Source: Spirochaetota bacterium
Lineage (GTDB): Bacteria; Spirochaetota; UBA4802; JAFGDQ01
Direction: 5' to 3'
Length of the DNA stretch: 37,897 bases
NCBI GenBank assembly: GCA_016932015.1
Contig: JAFGDQ010000085.1
Location: 1 to 37,897, forward strand
The position numbers and the translations under genes were made by a program. This document shows positions 25,697 through 32,143 of the stretch, in pieces. The notes beneath the pieces were generated by a model. The model searched no databases and was not told the origin of the DNA. It saw nothing but the letters and a program-made list of their open reading frames with translations. The first letter of the stretch is position 1; each line of letters opens with the position of its first letter.

Positions 25697-26389
25697 TTAA
25701 AATAGAAGCTCCTGAATATCCTTTTTTTTTAATCCCTCTTTTACTGTATACAGTCCGCTGACACGGCCGTCCTGCATAACTGCAATATGAGTCGCAAGTG
25801 CCTGAACAAGGAAGCGTCTGTGCGTAGTCATTAATATGGTACCTGAATATTTCCCGAGAATCTCCAGAAGCATGATACTGCTTTCCCTGTCCAGATTGTT
25901 CAGCGGTTCATCCAGAAGTAGCAGTTCCGGCTCCCGTATGAGAACGCCGAGCAGTGCTGCGCGTTTCATTTCGCCTGAGGAAAGGTCAAGCGGACTGGAC
26001 CTGCTGTACTGTAACAGGTTGAACCGTTCAAGCCACCGGGATGCTGTTTTAACTTTTTCTTCTCTGGAAAGTGATTCAGGCAGGCTCAACATTATGTCGT
26101 TTAAAAGATCAGGCATAATAAACTGATATTCAACCCTGCTGAACAGGCAGGCTGCGCGTTTCCTGATTTCCGTGATTGTTTTTTTGGCCCTGACTATTCC
26201 GGATACGGCAATGAATCCGTCTCCGTCAAGGAGGCCCAGTATGTGCAGAATAAGAGTTGATTTGCCGCTGCCGTTTTTTCCAATCACTGCGGTTCGCATG
26301 CCTGCTCCAATCTCAAGATCAACCCCGCGAAGAGCCTGCTTCCCGTTCGGATAACTGTATTGAAGGTTTTTTATTTCCAGTGCTTTCAT
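25697..26389 (-). CDS. ECF transporter ATPase (EcfA/CbiO-like)
   Basis: The 230-residue ABC ATPase energises the membrane complex encoded upstream. Walker A is GKNGSGKST (37-45), the Q-loop Gln is in SRVEYQF near residue 89, the signature is the variant LSSGEMKR (136-143), Walker B LLLLDEP (156-162) with Asp-Glu 160-161, D-loop LNNLD, and H-loop H190. It is on the short side for EcfA (about 270), ending soon after the H-loop region. Only one ATPase gene is in the cluster, so it would act as a homodimer or share a partner encoded elsewhere. It is last of the four minus-strand genes, 52 bases after the T component. Confidence 0.85.
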   Translation of the reverse strand: MKALEIKNLQYSYPNGKQALRGVDLEIGAGMRTAVIGKNGSGKSTLILHILGLLDGDGFIAVSGIVRAKKTITEIRKRAACLFSRVEYQFIMPDLLNDIMLSLPESLSREEKVKTASRWLERFNLLQYSRSSPLDLSSGEMKRAALLGVLIREPELLLLDEPLNNLDRESSIMLLEILGKYSGTILMTTHRRFLVQALATHIAVMQDGRVSGLYTVKEGLKKKDIQELLF

Positions 26390-26441
26390 AGGATAATTTT
26401 TATTTAAAGTAAAAGATAAGGGTTAAGCCCGCTTATATCAG

Positions 26442-27104
26442 CTAAGTAATAAATATAATTACAGTAACTCCGGCTGCAACCAGGAATAAAATAAAAGATG
26501 AAAAACTTATTTTTTCCTTTGCGGAATATAACTCATGAGAACCGCCCAACAGTCTTGTATATAAAGCAGCCTGATAATTATGGTACGCATAGAATTCTGT
26601 CTGTATAAGATTCTGGATATAATAGCGCGCGAACAGCATTTTTCCTGAAAAGTTAAAATCAAGTCTTGTTTTTAGCCGGTTCAGAATTTCTGTATGCGAT
26701 TTCAAAAGAAAATCCGTAATTTTCATGAAAAGTATAAAAAACATCCGCAGATGCTGAAACGGAATACCGGAAATAATTGAAATCAGGCCGGACCTGCCGA
26801 TCCAGTATTTCATAAGCAGAATCGAATTGAAAACAAAAAAAATCCTGACCGTAAGCAGCGCTATCTGCTCCCCGTTTACCGATTTTGTAATCAGCTGGGA
26901 GATAAAGGCAAAACATCCGAAAAAGAAAGCTGTACTTACAGCCATAATGTTCTTTCTGAAAATTACGGCAGCCCCGGACGGAGAAAAATACAGCAGAACT
27001 GCCAGTTCAGCAGCAACAGCAGCTGTATCCGTAATATTAAGTCTGACTGTGAGTATCTGAACAAGCAGAAGTATAATAACAGCAAGTTTTAATATAATCA
27101 GCAT
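26442..27104 (-). CDS. ECF transporter transmembrane T component (EcfT/CbiQ-like)
   Basis: The 220-residue protein has about five or six membrane segments: two at the N-terminus (3-20, 28-45), others near 58-75 and 83-100, and a last one at the C-terminus (201-219). The cytoplasmic stretch between about 120 and 195 carries the coupling-helix region. YTRLLGG (near residue 182) lies where the A-R-G motif of EcfT contacts the ATPase. Its start overlaps the methyltransferase end by 7 bases, so translation is coupled. Sequence similarity to well-known EcfT is modest, but order and topology make the call likely. Confidence 0.72.
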   Translation of the reverse strand: MLIILKLAVIILLLVQILTVRLNITDTAAVAAELAVLLYFSPSGAAVIFRKNIMAVSTAFFFGCFAFISQLITKSVNGEQIALLTVRIFFVFNSILLMKYWIGRSGLISIISGIPFQHLRMFFILFMKITDFLLKSHTEILNRLKTRLDFNFSGKMLFARYYIQNLIQTEFYAYHNYQAALYTRLLGGSHELYSAKEKISFSSFILFLVAAGVTVIIFIT

Positions 27105-27715
27105 AATTCACATTCAATAAAATTCAAATCTTCCTGATCAATGTATTTGATCATTTTCAGAGAAGTTCCGGAAAGCATGGCCCTGAATTCCTCTTTGCCG
27201 GGCATGATATCTTTGTTAACAGGAGCATCGAGTGAGCAGTGAAACCTGTTAAGTGAGTCGGTATCTGAAAGATGAAAAATATAAAGCCTTCCGGGTTTTT
27301 TCAGTATCCGGCTGAACAAATGCAGGGCGCGGTTTTTATCGTCTATGTGCGGAAACACGGCAAAGCACAGTATCGCGTCAAAGCTTCCGTCACCAAAATC
27401 AGCCTGTTCCACCGGCTTATTGATATAATCAATATTGCCGTATTCCGCATGGATCTCTTTTGCTCTGGCAAGCATTGTACAGGATGAATCGAGTGCCGTC
27501 AGTCTGCCTCCCGGGCCTGTTCTTTTCAGAATATTTTTAAATAATATGCCGTTCCCGCATCCTACATCCAGAACAGTGTCATTTTCCCTCAGTTCAATCA
27601 GGTCAAATGCTCTTTTCAGAAGGCTGAGGCGCTCCCCGTAATTACCGGATATCCGGTCCCAGTTAAGGCCCATTCCGTTGAAGTAAGCGGTTTTTGATCC
27701 AGTCGTATCATTCAT
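27098..27715 (-). CDS. Class I SAM-dependent methyltransferase in the ECF operon
   Basis: The 205-residue protein has motif I TVLDVGCGNGILFK (47-60), then TALDSSCTML (acidic end of strand 2), DGSFDAILCFAVFPH (strand 4 region) and a GRLYIFHLSD strand. It is a small cytoplasmic Rossmann methyltransferase of the Methyltransf_11/25 type. The gene overlaps both neighbours (8 bases with the S component, 7 with the T component), a strong sign that it belongs to the transporter operon. It may modify the imported compound, perhaps to trap it. The methyl acceptor is not known. Confidence 0.8.
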   Translation of the reverse strand: MNDTTGSKTAYFNGMGLNWDRISGNYGERLSLLKRAFDLIELRENDTVLDVGCGNGILFKNILKRTGPGGRLTALDSSCTMLARAKEIHAEYGNIDYINKPVEQADFGDGSFDAILCFAVFPHIDDKNRALHLFSRILKKPGRLYIFHLSDTDSLNRFHCSLDAPVNKDIMPGKEEFRAMLSGTSLKMIKYIDQEDLNFIECELC

Positions 27716-28271
27716 CTTCCCTGCGGTCCCCCTGCTTTTTTTCGTAAGGCCTTAAGGATCTGTTTTTTATCAGAGAGTTTAATCGCGGTACAAGGACAGG
27801 AACCAGTATGAACATCAAAATAATGCCGGGAAGAGATTTTACGAGCTGAAACAAGGTAAAAGCCGGGGCGTTAATGCCGAACAAGGGTATAATTACCAGG
27901 TAATACAGTACAAGCAGTATTCTATCAATAATAATTGCCGCAAGAAGAGGCAGCAGAATCATCGGACTGAATTTATGCTGTATAAACGAAATTATTACAC
28001 AGAGCAGCGACAGCTGCACAATCATCAAAGGCGCTACCGGAGGATAAAACGGCGGCATACCGGTAATCAGAGCTGACAAAAGCGGAGTAAAGAAACCGGC
28101 TATCAGCGCGTTTGTTTTGCTGAGAAAGTACGCCCCAATCGCAAGAGGAATGTACATCGGCATAAAGACCGGCCCCAGGCCGGTAAGGTGAAACAGTACC
28201 GGAAACAGAATTCCAAAAGCGGAAAATATTGCAGCCAGCAAAATATTATTAACATCATGTTTTTCATGCAT
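27708..28271 (-). CDS. ECF transporter substrate-binding S component
   Basis: The 187-residue hydrophobic protein has about six membrane segments (11-30, 35-50, 53-70, 79-97, 103-130, 141-161) and a basic C-terminal tail (RPYEKKQGDRREDE). The MPMYIPLAIGAYFLSKTNALIAGFFTPLLSALITGMPPFYPP block is characteristic of one group of ECF S components. Substrate is unassigned. It is the first gene of a four-gene minus-strand operon (S, methyltransferase, T, A) and diverges from the Lrp-type regulator. The 181-base divergent region contains a small stem (CGTCC/GGACG, 28307-28320) in its leader but no riboswitch I can recognise. Confidence 0.78.
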   Translation of the reverse strand: MHEKHDVNNILLAAIFSAFGILFPVLFHLTGLGPVFMPMYIPLAIGAYFLSKTNALIAGFFTPLLSALITGMPPFYPPVAPLMIVQLSLLCVIISFIQHKFSPMILLPLLAAIIIDRILLVLYYLVIIPLFGINAPAFTLFQLVKSLPGIILMFILVPVLVPRLNSLIKNRSLRPYEKKQGDRREDE

Positions 28272-28452
28272 ACGCGCACCTGCAGACTCTTGTCAGGAAA
28301 TTATCTCGTCCATACGGACGGCTTTTGGCAATACAGTGTGTGTTTTTTTCAAACTGTAAAGCAAAAAACGGTGTTTTCAACCCTGTAAAATTTGTTGCAA
28401 TACTATCGGAAACAATTAGGATTGAACCATTAAAAACAGCGAGGGTGTTTAA

Positions 28453-28947
28453 ATGAAAGAAGAAAAGCCGGTTGCCAGAAAAAACAAGAAAAAGAATATT
28501 GATGCAACAGACAGAAGCATGATCAGCCTTCTTCAGAAAGACGGGAGACTGTCAAATACGGATATGGCAAAAACGCTCGGCATATCTGAAGCAACAGTAA
28601 GAACGCGCCTTAAAAGGCTGCTTGACGAGGAATATATTCAGATTGTCGCGGTAAGCGACCCCTTTAAACTCGGTTTTGAGATCGCAGGAGATTTATATAT
28701 TCATGTCACTATAAATAAAATCGCAAGTGTGATTGAAGAGCTTAAGCGCATTAAGGAATTATGGTACATAGTTACCACAACAGGCGTTGCGTCCATTAAC
28801 GCCGAATTTATTGTAAAATCCCTGCAGGACCTGAACGACCTGGTTTACAACAAGATAAGTAAAATAGAAGGCGTAAGAAGAGTTGAATCATCCGTCATAA
28901 TGGGATATGAAAAAAGAGAGTACGACTTCGGCACTGCCTTCGACTAA
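28453..28947 (+). CDS. Lrp/AsnC family transcriptional regulator
   Basis: The 164-residue protein has a basic N-terminal tail (KKEEKP-type, residues 2-15), an AsnC-type helix-turn-helix (DRSMISLLQKDGRLSNTDMAKTLGISEATVRTRLKRL, about 20-56) and a C-terminal RAM ligand/oligomer domain (VTINKIASVIEELKRIKE, ASINAEFIV, SVIMGYEKREYDF). Such proteins bind amino acids or related small molecules and often regulate a divergent gene. It is divergent from the ECF transporter operon, which makes that operon the first candidate target. GAGGG lies before the ATG. Confidence 0.88.
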   Translation: MKEEKPVARKNKKKNIDATDRSMISLLQKDGRLSNTDMAKTLGISEATVRTRLKRLLDEEYIQIVAVSDPFKLGFEIAGDLYIHVTINKIASVIEELKRIKELWYIVTTTGVASINAEFIVKSLQDLNDLVYNKISKIEGVRRVESSVIMGYEKREYDFGTAFD

Positions 28948-28962
28948 TTACAGGCAGATTTT

Positions 28963-29009
28963 CTCCGTATCCGGAGGCAAAGGATGCGTATCTCAAACGC
29001 ATCTTTTGC
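28963..29009. other. Two adjacent hairpins after the Lrp-type gene
   Basis: CTCCG-TATC-CGGAG (28963-28976) is followed directly by a 13-bp stem GCAAAGGATGCGT/ACGCATCTTTTGC (28977-29009, one G-U pair). No T-tract follows, so this is not a standard terminator. The rest of the 470-base spacer up to rsmG holds no convincing gene; a 97-codon frame (28907-29200) and a minus-strand frame look like chance. Confidence 0.5.
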
Positions 29010-29418
29010 AAACAATCCTATTGCTTCACGGTTCCCCGACTTTTACTCTTCATATACTTAAAAAGGCTTTTATATACATTCAGAGACATCCGAAGACATT
29101 CCGGACTGAGCCTGTTACAAACTTAGTATTCTTTCCTGCGCTGACGAAACAACCGCAATCCGGGTTTAAAAAATTTTGCGAACACGACTCCTTTCTTTAA
29201 ACGGATTATCACCGTTATGATTCCGCACTGAAAATCAACGAATACATACAGAAGCGGGCTGTACGCTTGCTCCGGCCGGGGGCACGCGTTCAAATGTCCT
29301 TAACCGGGAAAGGAGAGATGAAAAAATACGGAATTTAATTTTATATTTACTGATTAATTGGTTGAAAAGAAGTCCTTTTGTGTTTAAAAGAAGGATGATG
29401 TACAATTTCAAACAGGAG

Positions 29419-29434
29419 TGTTCCATGTGGAACG
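29419..29434. promoter_or_regulatory. parS-like palindrome at the rsmG start
   Basis: TGTTCCATGTGGAACG differs from the well-known consensus TGTTCCACGTGGAACA at two positions (central C to T and the last base). It overlaps the ribosome-binding region and start codon of rsmG. A better match lies 205 bases downstream (29624-29639). Confidence 0.6.
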
Positions 29435-30152
29435 TGACATAATAAAACAGTGGTGCGGCAGCAGAAACATAAGCCCCGGCCAGAACGTGACAGAACGTAT
29501 GGCTGCATACGCGGAGATGATTCATGAAGCCGGTCAGACATTTAATCTGACGGGTTTAAAGACAAAGGAAGCTGTCTTGTCCGAGCTGATTATTGGAAGC
29601 ATAGACCCTTTAAGAGACATAATTGTTCCACGTGGAACGCGGTTCGTTGACATAGGTACAGGGGCGGGAATTCCCGGTATAGCGCTTTCAATATATTTTG
29701 AGGGCTTTTCGGGATTGCTGATTGAGTCAAGTCAGAAAAAAGCCGGGTTCGCGAGAAAAGCTGCCGAAAAGCTGGGACTTGATAATGTTGAAGTGGTTTG
29801 TGACAGAGCTGAATCGGCGGTAAAAGAGCCGGGGAACAGAGAATCTTTTCAATGGTGTTTTATGAGGGCATTCGGAAAGCCGTATATTGCAATAGAGCTG
29901 GGCGCGCCTTTTATAGAGAAAGACGGCCTTGTATATATCTATTCCGGAGAGTCTTTCGGCGGATTGCAGGAAAAAACGGTTGAACATGCAAAGGATCTGG
30001 GGCTGTGTATTATGTCGCCTCAGGAGGTTTCCATAGCAGGGCTTTCGGGTACCGGAACAGTGCTTAAAAAGACTGAAAGTACTCCGGAAAAATATCCGAG
30101 AAGATATGCCGTGATAAAACGCGAAGCTGAATCAGAGCGGTCTTCCGGGTAG
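29427..30152 (+). CDS. rsmG: 16S rRNA m7G527 methyltransferase RsmG (GidB)
   Basis: The 241-residue protein methylates G527 of 16S rRNA with SAM. Seen: MIHEAGQTFNLTGLK, RFVDIGTGAGIPGIALSI (motif I, about 72-90), LIESSQKKAGFARKAAEKLGLDNVEVV and the Arg/Asp-containing RAFGKPYIAIELGAPFI. The GTG at 29427 is preferred to GTG 29418 because AGGAG lies 8 bases upstream of it and the extra residues (FH) are not conserved. Both parS-like palindromes fall in or at the edge of this gene; the second encodes VPRGT (residues 67-71). parA/parB do not follow, as they often do; an MBL hydrolase comes next. Confidence 0.93.
   Translation: MERDIIKQWCGSRNISPGQNVTERMAAYAEMIHEAGQTFNLTGLKTKEAVLSELIIGSIDPLRDIIVPRGTRFVDIGTGAGIPGIALSIYFEGFSGLLIESSQKKAGFARKAAEKLGLDNVEVVCDRAESAVKEPGNRESFQWCFMRAFGKPYIAIELGAPFIEKDGLVYIYSGESFGGLQEKTVEHAKDLGLCIMSPQEVSIAGLSGTGTVLKKTESTPEKYPRRYAVIKREAESERSSG
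29624..29639. promoter_or_regulatory. parS-like palindrome inside rsmG
   Basis: TGTTCCACGTGGAACG matches 15 of 16 bases of the classical ParB-binding consensus TGTTCCACGTGGAACA. The inner GTTCCACGTGGAAC is a perfect 14-bp palindrome, which is rare by chance. It is inside coding sequence, as parS sites often are near the origin. Confidence 0.75.
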
Positions 30153-30340
30153 AGCCCGGCATTTTCTGCTGTTGTCCGGCAATCCCGGCAGCACGTATTG
30201 TGCTTAATGAGTATTATTGCAAAATACGGTACGCGTTACCGGGCAAATAGAAAAGGTTTTCCGGTTTGCAAATACCCTGTTCTGTTTGTCTGCATATCTG
30301 GAGTGCGGGAGTGAACAATAAGCAAAATCAGGAGGGTGAA

Positions 30341-30952
30341 ATGATAGTTAAGCAGATACCTGTGGGAAATTTAGGCGTATTCAGCTATCTTGTGGGGTGC
30401 GAAAATTCCCGTGATGCTCTGGTGATTGATCCGGGCGGTGATCATGACAGAATAATCGCTGAAGCGGAGAAATCCGGGCTGAATATAAAATATATTGTCA
30501 ATACTCATCATCATTTTGACCATGTTCTTTCAAACGCGGAACTGAAAAGGCAGACCGGAGCAAAAATTGTTATGCACGCGCTTGAAGACGACCTTGTCAG
30601 TACGGATGCCGGTGCTGATATTCGCCTGACTGATGAGGAATTCTTTAATCTTGGAGACATTAGGTTCCGTGTTTTTCATACTCCCGGGCATTCTCCGGGC
30701 GGTATATGCCTGTATGCGGAGGGCCAGCTTTTTACAGGGGACACTCTTTTTGTGGGCGACAGCGGGCGTACTGATCTGCGCGGAGGGAACAGGCCTGCGC
30801 TTGGCGCGTCTATCAGAAAGCTTATGGAGCTCCCTGACGACACAATAGTGTGGCCCGGGCATGATTACGGCCCTTCAAAAAGCTCTACAATAGGCAATGA
30901 AAAAAGAACCAATGTAAACGCGAGGGAATACGGGTATTATGTGGAAGATTAA
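30341..30952 (+). CDS. Metallo-beta-lactamase-fold hydrolase (glyoxalase II-like)
   Basis: The 203-residue protein has the full metal-binding set: THHHFDH (H56, H58, D60, H61), HTPGHSPGG (H117), FTGDTLFVGDSGRTDL (D134) and WPGHDYG (H174). It is typical of the small stand-alone MBL hydrolases (glyoxalase II-like or thioesterase-type); the C-terminal helical domain of true glyoxalase II is absent. The ATG at 30341 is chosen over an upstream TTG (30266) because GGAGG lies 5 bases before it. It is preceded by a 188-base spacer after rsmG and followed by a 412-base spacer. Substrate unknown. Confidence 0.88.
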   Translation: MIVKQIPVGNLGVFSYLVGCENSRDALVIDPGGDHDRIIAEAEKSGLNIKYIVNTHHHFDHVLSNAELKRQTGAKIVMHALEDDLVSTDAGADIRLTDEEFFNLGDIRFRVFHTPGHSPGGICLYAEGQLFTGDTLFVGDSGRTDLRGGNRPALGASIRKLMELPDDTIVWPGHDYGPSKSSTIGNEKRTNVNAREYGYYVED

Positions 30953-31364
30953 GGCGCTTTTCGGCTGTCTTGCCCGGGAAATGCTGTTCGCCGCTGTATT
31001 TTGCAGCTGAATCAGCTTCTGCTGTTTTTTATTGCTGTATTTGGATGAGCAAATTATGTTTCTATGTGATTGCTTCCGCTCTGTACTGCTTTCCCTGCGG
31101 AAGAATCCGCAGACAGACAGCAATTTTACCTGTAATGTCCACGGCATAGTTCTTTTGAATACATTTGATTAACCTGCCGAACCGGGTATCATGGGCAGGA
31201 GAAAGAAATATCCTGCGGATTTGATTTTTTGTTTGCATAATTTATAAGCAAGCCGCATTTATAAACAAATTATTTCGTAAATTTATTATCAGTATACTTT
31301 AAACGGGCATACGCGCGGAATCTGTATTAACATGATGCCTGTACTGAGCTTTCAGGGAAAACAG
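30953..31364. other. Spacer of about 410 bases without a supported gene
   Basis: The stretch contains two short stems (CTGCGGA/TCCGCAG at 31095-31112 and CCTGCC/GGCAGG at 31173-31199). A minus-strand frame (30875-31147) overlapping the hydrolase end has no support. Nothing else is recognisable. Confidence 0.4.
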
Positions 31365-31958
31365 ATGAGAAAAAAACTGCTTGTTCCGGTTGTTCTTCCG
31401 GTTTTGCTGATATTTGCAGGATGCAGTAAAACCCAGTATGGAATAGTAACAGCAAGGGAAGGGCTTGTTTTGAGAGTGCATCCCGCGGTTGAGTCCGCCC
31501 GCCTGGATGCTATGCCTGTCGGTACAAAAGTAACTGTTCTTTCTGTTGACGGGCCCAGGCAGTCTTTGCATAAGCTGACATCAAACTGGTATAATGTTAC
31601 GGTGAACAATTTAAACGGATGGGCCTTCGGGGGTTTTATAAAGCTTCTCAGGGGTGAACTGGCGAACGCTTATCTTGCCATGGAGGAGGGTTTTATCGAA
31701 TTGTATCAGTATAAGAACGGAGAGTTCGATATGTCCGTTAATTTGTGCCAGGCTGTTGGAATGATTTACGGGAAATACTCGTCCGGGAACAATTATATTA
31801 AGTGTAAGGTGAAAAAAGTAGACTTTTCCGGTTTTCTCGGTGACGATATTTCAGAGTTTGAATACAAGGTTCTTGATAAGAAATCCATCATGTATAAAGG
31901 GAAAGGAATCGGCTGCGGCCCCATGGATGGAATGATCTTGTATAAATTTGACAGGTAG
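31365..31958 (+). CDS. SH3-domain lipoprotein
   Basis: The 197-residue protein starts MRKKLLVPVVLPVLL with lipobox IFAG before C20, so it is probably membrane-anchored by lipid. Residues about 26-94 form a bacterial SH3b domain (GIVTAREGLVLRVHPAVES, MPVGTKVTVLSV, NWYNVTVNNLNGWAFGGFI), which often binds peptidoglycan. The C-terminal half (about 97-197; AYLAMEEGFIELYQY, GCGPMDGMILYKF) is not recognised. The start at 31365 is preferred to 31332 because the signal peptide begins there. It precedes the RND pump by 185 bases; a functional link is only positional. Confidence 0.78.
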   Translation: MRKKLLVPVVLPVLLIFAGCSKTQYGIVTAREGLVLRVHPAVESARLDAMPVGTKVTVLSVDGPRQSLHKLTSNWYNVTVNNLNGWAFGGFIKLLRGELANAYLAMEEGFIELYQYKNGEFDMSVNLCQAVGMIYGKYSSGNNYIKCKVKKVDFSGFLGDDISEFEYKVLDKKSIMYKGKGIGCGPMDGMILYKFDR

Positions 31959-32143
31959 TTCCTTTTGTCCTGTATCGCCTCTCAGTGTTTTTTTGCTGTT
32001 TTCAGGCTGCTGCCGGCAGTCATTTTGTATGTTTTTTTGCTGTTTTTATGGAACCTGTCTGCTGCCGGGCTGGTCTAACTTCATTGTAGCCTTTTTTCAG
32101 GTTTTGTTCTAGCCGGCCGGCATTCATACTTCGGAACTTTTCA

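Noticed and set aside
28907..29200. 97-codon plus-strand frame overlapping the end of the Lrp-type gene
   Set aside because: It overlaps a clear gene in another frame, its composition is not protein-like, and it runs through the hairpin pair.
29318..29338. Short frame MKKYGI after an AAGGAG sequence, upstream of rsmG
   Set aside because: Only 2 bases separate the site from the ATG, and six codons give no test of coding; likely chance.
31001..31030. Possible terminator after the MBL hydrolase (AGCTG/CAGCT near six T residues)
   Set aside because: The stem is short and the T-tract is displaced from it by several bases; not convincing.
30875..31147. 90-codon minus-strand frame overlapping the MBL hydrolase end
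   Set aside because: Antisense to a clear gene with no ribosome site or recognisable motif.
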